From Triatoma infestans (Eukaryota > Arthropoda > Insecta > Hemiptera > Reduviidae): a stretch of DNA of 64,000 bases. The notes beneath the pieces were generated by a model that worked only from the letters and a program-made list of their open reading frames with translations, searched no databases and was not told where the DNA came from. The DNA is taken from NCBI GenBank assembly GCA_011037195.1, contig JAAEAF010001967.1, positions 1-64,000 on the forward strand. The letters are read 5' to 3'. How positions within the stretch are numbered: position 1 is the first letter of the stretch; the number at the start of each line of letters is the position of its first letter. Positions 23,775 through 35,172 of this stretch are shown here, piece after piece. The position numbers and the translations under genes were made by a program.

Positions 23775-24040
23775 AACATAAATATGCATGCTACGACGGA
23801 TAAAATACCAGATAAGAATTATAAGTTTGAACAAAGTTTGTCACTAGTTTTGTTGTCAATTGTAGTAAATTGTTTAATAAGAGAACGTCGTAAGAGTGTT
23901 TCATACCGGATTTTTTTCGCTACACAACCTGTTCTTTCAACCAAAAACAGCTCGTAAACTAATTATGGGGGACTTATATACATATATTAAATTTATTGTA
24001 GGCATCGCATTCATTTCCCTCGGTTCCAATTCAGCAACAA

Positions 24041-24560
24041 ACTATCTATCTATCTATGCAATTTTCCATGCTGCTTCTCTTGACCTCATCCATCCACCGC
24101 CTCTTTTATCTGCCGGTCTGTAAACCTATATTCAATTCCCAATTCATGATTGCTTTGGGCAGCCGACTTTCTGGCGTTTTTATTTCTATTGTTTGAAGTA
24201 AGTTCTTTCCTACCTTATGTCCATATCTTATCCTATCTTATCTCCATTATGTTAACGTTCCTAAATATCTCCCTATTAGATTTCCACGCTGATCTCTTGC
24301 ACTAGTCCAATTTCTAGGGCTAAAAGTTTTCCTTCTTATTAATTCATGTATGTTTCGGAGCCCTATATTACTATACTTTCAAATATAGGACATATTTATT
24401 AAACCTCTTGGTGCTTCTGATGATTTGATGACTTGAAAAAATCGAGTTTAAGGGGGGCACCAATAAATTTCCTGCCATCTATTATCCTTCGATGCAGTTC
24501 ATAGTTTTTGATCCATCCACCTAATCACATATCCTAAATACCTGAAGCAATCTTACTGAT
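24041..24560 (-). pseudogene. LINE ORF2 C-terminal remnant
   Basis: Several frames on the minus strand give pieces typical of an insect non-LTR retrotransposon: CFRYLGYVI (about 24530), RRIIDGRKFIGAPLK, RRKTFSPRNWTSARDQRGN, then ESRLPKAIMNWEL and KRRWMDEVKRSSMENC (about 24060-24110). The YLG-V motif lies just after the reverse transcriptase palm, and the KRRW-DEV text is the usual C terminus. A short (ATAG)n tail follows at about 24043-24058, a tail type found in RTE-like LINEs. Many frameshifts and stops; not functional. The clade is inferred from general resemblance only. Confidence 0.65.
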
Positions 24561-26095
24561 ATTACCATTGATAATTTGTGTTAATCATTTTCTGTAATAA
24601 AACAATGTAACATAAATATTTTAGTGCAATTTATTTATTTATTTTTTACTATGAGCATTTTTTTTTCTTTATAGTCTATAATATCATTCACTTCATTGTA
24701 AAATTACTAGAGAATTCGTTAGAACTTGCTTAAAAAGCTAAAAAGAGAAAATAGGTTTTTTTTTTTTTTTGAAAGATCTTGTAGCACAAATATAGGGGAA
24801 TCCCGTTAAAAGTAAAGAAGTAAGAAGGTTTCTCTTAGTGATGGGAATTGAAGTGGATGTACATTATACTATTTTACTACCAGAGGCTGACGTAGTGTGC
24901 GTATGAGGCAGAAAGAGAAAGACAAAACTAGAAGTAGAATTTTCCGTAGTGGTGTAGCTCTTTGAAATTCAAAAGGATACCCAAGGAAAAGTGAACAGAA
25001 ATAAGAGTGTGTGGAGGCGAAGAAAGATATATATATAGAGAGTGGGGGTGAGAGAGGAGAGAGAGGCTCCGTCAAGCAGAGTTCACTTATCTAAGATAGC
25101 AGGCTAGCAATACCCTAAAACCCATTCTTCAAGAGAAGAAGTCAAGGAGATTACATTGCTCCCTCACTCCCTCTCTTACTAAGTCATTTCAATGTGATCG
25201 TTTCTCCCGCAGCCATACTAGCAACAACCATCTGTGATCTTCTCTTTTTAGTACTAGAGGTGGTATTACGCCAATAAAATTGGAACACAGTTTTTTTCTC
25301 TTTATCTTAAGTGAAGGGTGTGAGGAAGGGTACAAGTTAGATGTGAAGAAGTAAGGACAAAGAGGAAATGGACGAAATACAACCCTTTTATAGAAAAGAT
25401 CCCTGGTCCTCTCAAAATGGAAATGAGGCTGTCAATTAAAATATCAGACAGTAAAGAAAACGGTGTGAGAGAAGAGCAATGGAGACGACGGCCGGCACAG
25501 TTAGACAGACTGGGGGAAAGTGACATTCAAGGAGGTTTTGAAGTGAGGAGAAAAACCAATTTCTAGAAGTTTCCTCCTTCCAGGAAGAAAAAATGAGGGC
25601 GATGATAAAAAACCCTCCGCCATCAGTTATTCCTTCATTTTATATTAAAAAATAAAAATCTATTTAAAAAAAAAAATACACGGAAGAAATATGGAACAAA
25701 GTTTCGTATTTCGTTATATTTTATTTCATTTCGTCGTTTTCTTTTTTTTTTTTGGTTGCAAATTTCACCGCAAACTTTCTTTTTTTTTATAGAAAAAAAA
25801 AAACTGCCTTTGAATTAAACCAGATAAATACAAGGTAAAATATTTTGTCGTAATTGGCGTCGTCTGAACACGAATAAATGAACAGGCCAATGTTTAATGT
25901 ACTATTAACATGCAATATTCATCTGCATTAAATTTGTCATGTTTTAAATATTTCCGTTTCCGTTAAAATGCAATGCCTGTATATTTTATGATTTTTTTTT
26001 TTTTTCTTACTCCCATTGTTAAAAGGAAGTATTGAAGAGTCCCCTGACAGAACAGTACAATATATTGTATACTATTCTAACGTCTAAATAATTTA
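24561..26095. other. Unassigned sequence
   Basis: AT-rich, with a more mixed part at about 24870-25560. Short minus-strand frames at 24869-25075 and 25302-25526 have no known motif. No repeat class recognised. Confidence 0.4.
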
Positions 26096-26099
26096 TTCA

Positions 26100-26450
26100 A
26101 TACAAACTTACTGTTTTGTCAAAATTTAAAATTTTTGAATAAAATCAGTTTACTGGAAGTACAACTTTTGGGGGGGGGTGCAAATTATTTTTTGCAGGTA
26201 CAGGCAGGTTGCAGGTACACATTTTCAATAATATGTGAAATTTTTTAAAGTGGGTAATATCACTATAAATAATTTTCTCTCTCTCTCTCTCTCTATCACA
26301 CACACACACACACAATTCGCTAAAAACAATTTTATAGTAATCGGGGGTGGGGGGGGGGGGGAGATAAAAATACGTATATCCGGTGAATTACTCATTTCGA
26401 AAATTTGAAGAAACGATCGCAATACTGGGAGTAAGATAAAGTAAAAAAAA
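26100..26450. mobile_element. Two opposed fragments of the dominant repeat family
   Basis: 26100-26170 reads on the minus strand as a decayed AGTTGTACTTCCAGTAAAC module; 26225-26450 reads plus with (TC)n and (CA)n (26276-26313), ATTCGCTAAAAACAATTTT, a G run (26346-26361), TATATCCGGTGAA and GGGAGTAAGATAAAGT at the 3' end. Confidence 0.65.
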
Positions 26451-28785
26451 AAACAATAAAAAGTAGATAATATTAAACTTAATTAATATATCGGATAAAA
26501 AAAATATATATCTCGAATGAGTATTCAAAAAGTAATAAAACATTTTTCAATACCCTATTCTCAGAATTTTGTTCATACAGCACTTTAAAAAAATGTACAA
26601 TCACAGGAACAGCACCAGGAAAGTTGTGTCAAAAAAGGATATTACGGTAAAAAAAAAGAAGTGAATGTTCATATTTTCCTTAATCCAGGGGCTAAATTTA
26701 CAAATAGTATTAATATTATAATTAATTAAATTATAACATGGTTTTCAAATGTCTACATTCTCAACGTACACTACCTCATACCCTAAAGAGCTCTCTCCGG
26801 AAGAAGGGCACCAATGGTAGGTACCCGAAACGTAGAGCAACAAAGAATTCTTTTTTCTTTAAAAATTCTTTTCCTCTGATCATAACCGTATAAACATCTC
26901 AATTATAATTAAATTATCTATGTGTGAAATGCGGAACATATATCATGTATATTATAGGAGAGGAGGCAGGGTAGTAGAGATGACAAAAGAAGCAAATTGG
27001 ATTACAAATTCTAATAATAGAAATTACGCAATCAATTTTGGATTAAAAATAAAATTAAATATTGGCAAATGATTGCAGTATGAACTTTTGACATTGTTAT
27101 TGAAAAATCTGTATTGTTTGTAGGGAGGGAGATATAATACCTGTTAAATCTATTTGTCAAATAATAGTTTTGCAAAGATATTTTAATGGAACAAATTATT
27201 TGTTGAACTGATAGTCTAATTTTAGACTATAAGTATCACAGAAACTGTGGTATGCTGCCAAATATACAATGGAAAGTAATATTGACAAATAACTGAACTG
27301 ATTAGTCATTTTGATTGACCTATTTTTTATTTAAAAAAAGAAAAAAGAAAAAAAAAAGAAGATATTTCGACGGAATGGAAAGATGATGAGGCAATAAAAG
27401 GTGCAGAAACTTATTTATTAAAGGCCCGATAGAAAGTTGATTTTAGAGGAAGGACCAAAATTTTGATTTTATGGCATTCATTTTCTTTTAAAATTTTCTA
27501 TATTATCCAGTTTACCGCCAGATTGCGAACTATGTCACAGGTCGAAAAAGGTTCTAAATATAAGTGCAGAAGATTATTCAAGTCCCCCCTTTGGTTACTC
27601 CAACTGACGGTCCCAGTTACGTTAGCAGCAATGATCTCTGCTCAAAAAATCTTTCTGTCTCACTTTCAAATGAAATTGATCATATATGATAGTAGCATTT
27701 ATGTTTTGCAAAGCGTCCTTTCAGAATGTTCCAGCGTGTAATCTACAATCTCGCCTAATTCCAGAATCTACAATCTACCTAAATCTCCAGCAGCGTGTAA
27801 GCCTAAAATCTAAATTAAAAGAGAAAAGCAGATAGCAGTTAAAATTTAGTTTATAAATAAAGCGATATACAAAAGCTGTATAGAAAATAAAGAAAGTTTC
27901 CGTTATCTTGTCTAAGTTGTAAGTATAATTTTTTATAGAATATATTACTGAGAGTTCTAAAATAAAGTAATATTCAGCTTTATTTAATAATATCCCAGTT
28001 ATTAAGTAAATACTTCCAATTTTATCACAACAATAAAAGATTAATGGCTAATCTTTTACAATATTATCGTACGCATTTTGTTATTTAATTTAGTGTTGTA
28101 CTGATTTTCAAAATGTTAAAGTCAGTATTTAATTTTGAACATCAATTATTAATTACAACAACTTTTATCCTAACGTTGTAAAACATAATTAAACTTGTCT
28201 AAATTTGTCTAACTTAAGGTGGCAAATTGTCAATCTCTAAAAATTAATATGAATCTTTTTTACTCACTAGTGATTAAAAGTACTACTTTATTCAGTGATT
28301 TTTTTTTAATGGAATAATCGTCACTTTATTATAATATTGCAGGGAAAAGCAATTTCTAACCTGCCATTTTCAGTTAGGATTAAAAAGTTAATGAAATTTT
28401 AAAGGGTACTTAAAATCGATAAAATATAAATATTAAATTAAAATAAGATATAAGCTCTTAAATGAAATGTTTATTTAACAAAATTAAAAATTAATGTAAT
28501 AAATTAAATATTACATTAATATTTCTGAAGCTTACCGCTTTAACATTAGAATTAAGTATCTTGTTTTTAACCACCTTCCTGAAAGATAAAGTATAATATT
28601 TTTATTACTGTCGCTGATGATTGAGTGGCAATTCCCCTCTACTATCTAATCAAAGAAAAAAAATAATTTGACACATTCCAGTTTATTATTGGCTTGAACG
28701 ATAATTTATAAATAGTTTTAAATGTCTCAAGTATTAGATTTCTATTGCAACCTAAGAATTGATATCAAAAGACGCAAAAGTTATA
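26451..28785. other. Unassigned AT-rich sequence
   Basis: Apart from the ribozyme-like motif at 26790 nothing is recognised. The frame at 27463-27741 has no recognisable motif. Confidence 0.4.
26790..26838 (+). ncRNA. Degenerate hammerhead-like motif
   Basis: GCTCT (26790-26794) and AGAGC (26834-26838) are perfect 5-base complements, as helix I would need. Between them are CGGAAGA (one change from CUGANGA), one extra A, GGG...CCC with a long loop, and GAAACGT. The overall order matches the two palindromes, but the U-to-G change in the core would be expected to abolish activity. Confidence 0.35.
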
Positions 28786-28789
28786 TGAG

Positions 28790-29140
28790 ATCTTTTTTAT
28801 TAGTTATTTTTGTTGTATGTAGACGATATACAAAGTTTAAAGAAAATTGTAAGAGCCGTTTTCGAAAAAAATCGTGAAAAACTGAAAAACAGAAATATTT
28901 CGTAAATTCGCATTTTCGGTTGATGGATATGGCCGGAAACCTTAGGGTGATGCGGTGATAGTAACCTAAATGGAATATCAAGTTTGAATTTCCAGCGATT
29001 TCTGTTTTGTGAAAAATTTTGTTAACATACAACTTTTTCCATTAAAGTATGTATTTCCGGAGAATAGTCAATTTCGAAAATATAACAAGATCGTAAAATT
29101 TTCTCTTACCAGGATAAGAGAAACTAAAAATCAAGGAACA
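28790..29140 (+). mobile_element. Dominant repeat family, 3' half
   Basis: Clear series: AAGTTTAAAGAAAATTGTAAG, GCCGTTTTCG, CATTTTCGGTTGATGGATAT, GATGCGGTGATAGTAACC, GTATTTCCGGAGAA, and the 3' hairpin CTCTTACCAGGATAAGAG at about 29101-29118. The (CA)n site is reduced to AACATACAAC. Confidence 0.82.
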
Positions 29141-29945
29141 ATGATTTATCAGAAGCTTAAATGAAGAACAATAGAAAAAAAAACAAACAAATTCTTTCAC
29201 AATAGAAAAAAAAGTACTGAAACAAAAAATTTTAAAACTTTTACAAACTTATAAAATAAGTAGAACAAAATAAGTTCTAAAGTTTTGACTTAAAAGTTGT
29301 AATCAATATAACTAATATATAATATCTCTATATACATGTATATATATAAAACTATAGGCAGAATAATAAAAGCTTTGGCCAAGCTTTGTATTTAGACCTT
29401 GAAACTTTGTAAAGCTCTCCCTTTCCAACATCATAAGGGTTACAACACAACAACATAGTACAGCATTATTCCTGGGTTCTCATATATTAGCATCAAACGA
29501 CTTCGTCAAGTTCCTCATGCTCCAAACTCGCCTTTCTGTTGGGAGCTTTCTATTTATAAGCGACTCCATTAGAACTTGAAATTGAATATTGTATACGGTG
29601 ACAATTTTAACATGCACCACCCCCACTTGCCTTGGAAAGTGCTTGAGATAGAAATAAAATGACAATCGATTCCCTACTTAATTTTTGTCAAGGATTATGT
29701 GCTCGGTTATTTTCTTTTTAAGCTCCAGAAATATGAAATTTCGATACCAACATTCATTATCGATTATTTCAAAATGGACATGTTTTGTTTAACGAATTCG
29801 CAAAATAGATTTTTTTTTTAAATGGTTATTGAACGAGAATAATCCGTTGAATTTCGGATTATAAATAAAATAAGATATAAGCGCAACTTTAAATGTAGAC
29901 AAATTCTCTGCATTCTAGCTGCTATAATACCACAGTTTTTGTGCT
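29141..29945. other. Unassigned sequence
   Basis: AT-rich; a frame at 29480-29665 (minus) has no recognised motif. The text may include the non-coding end of the transposon described at 29950. Confidence 0.35.
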
Positions 29946-29949
29946 TATA

Positions 29950-30520
29950 GTCAATTGAGGCAAAAATATATTCCCATTTGTTGTTCAAAATCGGCACCAT
30001 CATTAAATAAGCATAAACATGCCATTTTTCGACAGGTTTGCACTCATTATAAAATCAGGACAGATTCCTTTGTACGCTTCAGAAATTCTTTCTTTAAGGT
30101 TTTCTTCAGTGGTGACAGGATTTTTAAGTTGCCATAAACTTTACTTTTTAGAGGAAGTATAATCTAGAGGCGTCAAGTTCAAGGACCGTGCGTGCCTCAA
30201 TCATTTACCACATTAAATGCTAGATCACTACTATAACGCTTTCTATTCTCGCATTATGAACTGGAAATACATCTTGTACATCATTTGCCGGCGTACTGAG
30301 GGACATTTTTAAGCAAATATGGGAGAACTTCACTTAAGAAATGAAAATACCTGCCTGCGTTCAATGTTTCGTCGTGAAAAATACGTATCTATAAATTGAT
30401 GCACTATTATAGAGCACCACACATCAAAATTATTGTCTCGACTCGATTCCGATATGTAATATCTGGATTTTCAATTGCTCACATCCGGAAATTCTCCATT
30501 GTTCGTAAATTTACAATTCG
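29950..30520 (-). pseudogene. Mariner-like (IS630/Tc1/mariner) transposase, decayed
   Basis: The minus strand gives, in order but in shifting frames, FTNNGEFPDVSN (about 30495-30515), a VWC block, HDETLNAGRYFHFLSEV (about 30340-30390) with LPYLLKNVP after it, VHNARIES (about 30240), a KVYGNLKIL...LKKEFLKRT segment (about 30060-30130), and a C-terminal NDGADFEQ (about 29990). This order matches a transposase group common in insects, with FTNNGE near the first catalytic Asp, a DETLN.ERYLHFL segment, an HDGAPAH-type motif and a KVY segment. The catalytic positions are damaged and at least four stops or shifts are present. Terminal inverted repeats were not located. Confidence 0.65.
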
Positions 30521-30639
30521 TAAATAATTTTTCAAAACAAAAATGAAAAAACAAAGATAAGTCAAAAAAAGTAAAGAAAAATATCTCTAAATTCAAAATC
30601 GAATAACCCAGCGAATATTAATCGAAATTTTCTCGTTAA

Positions 30640-30735
30640 TAATTATTTTTCATGAAAAAAAAAAAAAAAATTAAAATTCGACAAAAAATACAATAATCCC
30701 TCTTACCAGCAATAAGAGAAAGTAAAAATATGTGA
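30640..30735 (+). mobile_element. Dominant repeat family, lone 3' end
   Basis: CCTCTTACCAGCAATAAGAG followed by AAAGTAAAAAT (30698-30729) is the terminal hairpin and tail. A long A-run lies just upstream. Confidence 0.6.
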
Positions 30736-31845
30736 TGCTTTTTGAAATTAGAAAGCTAGTTTCGAAATCTCTTATTTTTGCCATTTTAAAAAATACACAT
30801 ATCCGTGAAACTGGAATCCTTGAAAGAAAGTAATTAGGGTAAAATTTGGATTGATTTTTTTTATCCTGCCGTCCCTTCCAAAAAGAAAAATTGGATGGTG
30901 CATGTATTAATATTGTCACCCTGTATATGTGGCGCTGTTATGAAAAGAGGACACGCTAACCTGGATATACACTGGTCGGACAATAAGCAAATATGGAAAG
31001 AGAAAAGACGAGGAAAAATATTTCACCGCAAAAGTTTTCGGGTTAACTGCTTCATCTAAATTTGCCTGAATATATTATAATAGGCAGCAAGCAATGTAAA
31101 GAAGATGAAGGGCATAAGGGTGAGAGTTCGGGCAATACAGTTAAGTGTAGAGGTCGTGAAGCACTGTAGGAAGCGAGTGAAACTGTGGAACTGAGCATTT
31201 GAAAACGCGTGGATGTGATGTGTGTATAGGGTAGCTACAATGAATTTAGTGTTAACATAGAAAAGTTGACAGGTATAAGTATATACATTACAGACAGATA
31301 GACACACAGAAACATTCACATTTATACATACTAGTATGCAGCAGTTGTATATATTGTTATTGTTCTAGCAGTAATGTAGTTTCCACTGCTGTTAGTATGA
31401 CGTCAACAACATTACAGCCTCAGGCATTTATCATATATCCAGCGTACATTACTAGAATGTACACAGACAGAAACATTACAAAATATATACCTAATTCTCA
31501 CTATTTACCTTTCCATAATAAATGCCCCTTCCCTCATTCGCGAGTTAGCTGTCTCGCGGCCATTTTAGTTCAGACAATCACTCTACAAATTATATTCATT
31601 TTAACCACTCCGTATTCCAAATATGAATGTGTCATTTTCCAACTGTAGGAAAGCAGAGAGAAAACACAAATAAAAAGATGTATAAAATGTGGAATGCTCA
31701 ATTATATTGAATTACTTCAAAACCCAGCATACCTATTAATTAATTCCATCAACATCTATACAGTTGTTGTAGTCAAATTTAATTTATTTTCAAAAGATGA
31801 TTTTGAAATAATCAAAATACATTCTATTTAGTGATTTGTGAATCT
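30736..31845. other. Unassigned sequence
   Basis: No gene recognised. A CACCCTGTATAT text at 30916 resembles ends of some mariner-like elements, but no partner was found. Confidence 0.35.
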
Positions 31846-31849
31846 ATTT

Positions 31850-32250
31850 GGTAATTTTGAAAAGATTTCAAATAAAAGTGATAGGTATTTATGTGTGGGT
31901 AGGTAGTATACTAAGTTTAAAGAACATCGTTAGAGCCGCTTTCGAGTAAAACATGAAAAAATGAAAGGAAAAAAAACATTCAGTAAAACTGCACTTCTGG
32001 TTGGATTTTGCACGAAATCTTTGTGTCTGATGTGGTGGTAGTGCCTAAAATTTTAGTTTCCTACGACTTTTCGTTTTTGAGATATTCTGTTCAGTCACCC
32101 ACACACAGAGACCATTCGGTAAAAACATTTTTTTCATATTCAGCGGATGAAACAAAATTTTTCGGATGAAAACACAATTTCGAAAATCTGGCAAGATCGA
32201 AATTCTTCCTCTTACTAGGAAGAGTAAGAGAAAGTAAAAACGGTACCTAC
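31850..32250 (+). mobile_element. Dominant repeat family, 3' half
   Basis: Contains TTTCAAATAAAAGTGATAGG, AAGTTTAAAGAACATCGTTAG, GCCGCTTTCGAG, CACTTCTGGTTGG, TCTGATGTGGTGGTAGTGCC, ACCCACACACAGAGACCATTC and a 3' hairpin region CTCTTACTAGGAAGAGTAAG (32210-32229) with GAGAAAGT after it. Confidence 0.85.
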
Positions 32251-32505
32251 TACTAACTAATGCAGTATTAAATATCACTTTCGGGCAGTTTCGGCTAGAG
32301 TCGTCGATAATCGTTTGCGTTTCTCACTGCACAAAATAATTGAATCTAATACTGCTCCAATAGCAGTTTTGCTACAGATCAAATTTAATGGTTATTGAAG
32401 AAATTTAGTTAATGTAAAAATTGAATAATTGATTTTATTTTCAAATAATATTTTTTAATATAGCAAATATTGTAATAATTAAGTAAATTTACTAACTATT
32501 AAAAT

Positions 32506-32516
32506 GGTTACTGTTT
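32506..32516 (+). repeat. Target-site duplication, left copy (Jockey-like LINE)
   Basis: GGTTACTGTTT, identical to 33430-33440. Its last Ts merge with the poly(T). Confidence 0.85.
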
Positions 32517-33429
32517 TTTTTTTTTTTTTTTTTTTTTTTTGAAATTTACAACTATAACAATAGTTATAACAAGTAAATGTGATGATAGTTGATACAGCAA
32601 TAGGATTTAGATTAGAGAAGCCACCCAGTGGTGACACTCCGTTATCATGGGACTTATTTCACTGTGTCATGACAATAGTAGATCGCAGGGCCATCTCCTC
32701 TTCAATCTCCTTAGGGGATTGCCTGGTACTGTAGGACAAGAGAGCTGTTCTATAAGAGAATTGGAATGAGCTGCTGTAGAGGAATGAAATTTGAGGAAAC
32801 GAGATTCGCTAAGTCGTTGACAAAAGGAATGTTTAGATCATTGAGGTTAGATATAAAAAATGGAGCGTTAAGAATTTTGCGAAGAATTATTGACTGCAAG
32901 GATTGGATGCGTTGGGAATTGGAATGTTTAGTCGATCCCCATACTTCAATACCGTATGACCAAATTGGTCTTAGTAACAGCAGATATAAAAGTCTTTTGT
33001 TATTTAAGTTTAGTTTTAATCGTCTGTCGATGAGCCTTGCGAGGAGTTTATAGCGTCGGTTAGCTTCTTGTCTTTTCAGTCTGGTATGCGGATTCCATGT
33101 TAATCGTCTGTCCAAGTATAGTCCAAGGTAACGTACTATGTTGGTGATTGAATAGGGATTTGGTTAATGAATCCAGGTGGTAGGATTTTTCGTCGAAGCG
33201 TAAATACTATGTACTTTGATTTGGTTGGATTAATTTTGATTCGCCATTTAACTAACAGGTCTGGAGTTGGTCTAGGTGCGTCTGGAGAGCCCTAACAGCA
33301 ATAACAGGATCGATATGAGGGGACAGTATTGCGGTATCGTCCGCAAAGGTAGATATGATGGTATTTGGATGCTGTGGAATATCTGCTGTGTACAAGGTGT
33401 ACAGGAGAGGTCCGAGGATACTGCCTTGG
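32517..33429 (-). pseudogene. 5'-truncated Jockey-like LINE with poly(A) tail
   Basis: The element reads on the minus strand. It starts inside the reverse transcriptase: PQGSILGPLLY near 33400-33428, then FADDTAIL with the catalytic Asp pair at about 33330-33347. After a frameshift and stop near 33260 come KSKYIVF and a DRRLTWNPHTRLKRQEANRR block (33045-33115), RPIWSYGIEVWG and QRIQSLQSIILRKI, and a C-terminal VPGNPLRRLKRRWP near 32690. This is the usual palm-to-C-terminus order of Jockey-clade ORF2. A short 3' region and about 24 Ts (poly(A) tail in sense) end it. Everything upstream of the PQGS motif is missing, and an 11-base duplication sits exactly at both ends, so the truncation arose at insertion. 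Not functional. Confidence 0.9.
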
Positions 33430-33440
33430 GGTTACTGTTT
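33430..33440 (+). repeat. Target-site duplication, right copy (Jockey-like LINE)
   Basis: GGTTACTGTTT, identical to 32506-32516, directly at the truncated 5' end of the LINE. Confidence 0.85.
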
Positions 33441-33499
33441 GTAAAAAAAAAAGATTTAAATTTTATTATTCCCATAATTAAAATTTTCACCGGCCATAA

Positions 33500-33655
33500 C
33501 TGGTTCACACACTAACAGGAAACACACACACATTTTTCTCATATTCAGCGGACCTCAAAACATATATATCCGGCGGAACCTAAATTTCGAAATCATGACA
33601 CGAACGCAATACTTCTTCCTTTTACAACAATAAGAGTATAATAATAAAATCTAAT
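33500..33655 (+). mobile_element. Dominant repeat family, 3' fragment
   Basis: ACACACACACATTTTTCTCA, CAGCGGACCTCAAAACATAT, ATATCCGGCGGAA and a decayed CTTCCTTTTACAACAATAAG hairpin region follow the order of the family's last third. Confidence 0.7.
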
Positions 33656-34600
33656 CACCTTCCATCAATAATTATATAAATATTAGAAAAACACTACAAA
33701 CTATATCTTAACTACTTTGCTATTGGGACAAAGTTATAACTTTGTTTTGATCATGACCTTGGTTGCCAATACAGGAAATGTATAATGATTTCTATAAGCA
33801 TTCTATTGAGCGAACAATGGAGCATATTTAGAAATGCACGTCAGCTTCTTAGACCATATACTCATTAAGGAATGTTCAGAAAAAGGAAGTTACAAGCCTA
33901 CTAATGAAGATAGGAATATGTAGAATCAGATTTAGAAGAGATTAGGCTGATTCAATGATACCGGAAATACAGACTATACTCCATCTTCCTCCACTCTTCT
34001 AAAAATCTGGTGTGACGGGGAATATTAAACGACGACAATATATTATGTATTTAAGCACGATAAGTTAAAATATTTTTCTAAAGACAATTTATTGATAATG
34101 CCCGCACAAAAAATCCGCTTCTAATAATTATTTACTCTTATTAATGTAATTCTTAGGTTTTAACTGCATTTTCTTATCAGTTTCTTGCATAATTACACAA
34201 TAAATTATATAGCGATCACGTGGCCGGTCTTTATAGTTTCATTGTTTCCTCCTCTTTCGGAGAATAAGGTGAAAAAAATTTAGGGTTTAGAAAAATAATG
34301 TAAATTAAGTCCCACAAGTCGTTTTTAACCAACAGAAAGTATAATTCAATCAATATTAATAAATAATTCATTGGCAAAGATAATAAAATTTATTAAAGAC
34401 TGTATTATTACTCCAAAAAAAAATTAATTATTACGCATAATTATGCATATATCATTAGATAGTTTATATTTTAATTTACCTTTATAATTAAAAAAAAAAA
34501 AAAATCAAATTTTGATCAAATTTTAAAAAAAGGTTCGCCATCATCGTACTACATATTAGTTGTATTGTATATTCACTTATACTATTATCAGTATTAGGAT
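33656..34600. other. Unassigned AT-rich sequence
   Basis: No gene or repeat class recognised. Confidence 0.4.
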
Positions 34601-34611
34601 AACATCGTACC

Positions 34612-35172
34612 CATTCTCCTTCAGCGAAAAAATTCAAAACTCAGAAATCAGCTCAAAAAATCATGGCGACAGTTTTCTGGGACAGAAAAGGGGTTCTGCT
34701 CGTAGAATTTTTGCAGAAAGGTGAAACAATTAACGCTGTAAAATACTGTGAGATACTCAAGTAACTTTGCAGAGCGAATGCTCGTCCGCACACCGTTCAT
34801 GCAACACAAGAGTTGTTGACCTCATTTGGTTACGATGTTTTAAACCATCCCCCATCACGGCCATGGTCTCGCACCTAGCGACTATCATCTCTTCACTAAA
34901 TTGAAGGAACATCTGGGTGGAAAACACTTTTCGAATGTCGACGAGGTGAAAATCGAAGTAGAGAATTGGCCAAAAGCCATGGCTGGAGACCACTGTGACC
35001 CAGGAATGAAAGAACTTGTCCCACGGTTGACAAAATGTATTGAAGTAAATGGTGATTACGTGGAAAAATAATGTAATACCTATATTATTAACCCTGTAAG
35101 TTTCATTAAAATATAACATTTTTGTTATTTTTAAAAATTCTTGTTACTTACTTTCCGGATATCCCACGTATT
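34612..35172 (+). pseudogene. Mariner transposase, 3' half with internal deletion
   Basis: The reading frame starts HSPSAKKFKTQKSAQKIMAT (34612), then VFWDRKGVLLVEFL and ETINAVKYCEILK. It hits a TAA (34762-34764) at the edge of a deletion and resumes NARPHTVHATQELLTSFGY. The deletion removes the stretch carrying the second catalytic Asp (normally HDNARPH). A one-base shift near 34858-34868 precedes LAPSDYHLFTKLKEHLGG, which keeps the third catalytic Asp, and VPRLTKCIEVNGDYVEK ends at the stop 35069-35071. The right terminal inverted repeat is visible at about 35142-35168 (TTACTTACTTTCCGGATATC). The 5' half, including the first catalytic Asp and left inverted repeat, is absent. Tc1/mariner superfamily, mariner type. 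Confidence 0.92.

Larger units (their letters stand above)
23542..23813. repeat. Large inverted repeat with ribozyme-like arms
   Basis: Arms 23542-23651 and 23704-23813 pair over about 110 bases with few mismatches (mainly near 23626 and 23646). The spacer has its own inverted pair (CTTGTTG...CAACAAG). Each arm holds a hammerhead-like core. Apart from the core, the sequence is unrelated to the palindrome at 16357, so two different element families share the same design. Confidence 0.85.

Noticed and set aside
23745..23957. 70-codon frame beginning MDESPKPVRKN
   Set aside because: Its first third is the palindrome's right arm with the ribozyme-like core; no protein family matches and the frame is likely incidental.
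34003..34018. AAAAATCTGGTGTGAC as a 5' end of the dominant repeat
   Set aside because: Only the first dozen bases match and no downstream family text follows.
34757..35119. 120-codon minus-strand frame
   Set aside because: It is antisense to the mariner transposase remnant on the plus strand.
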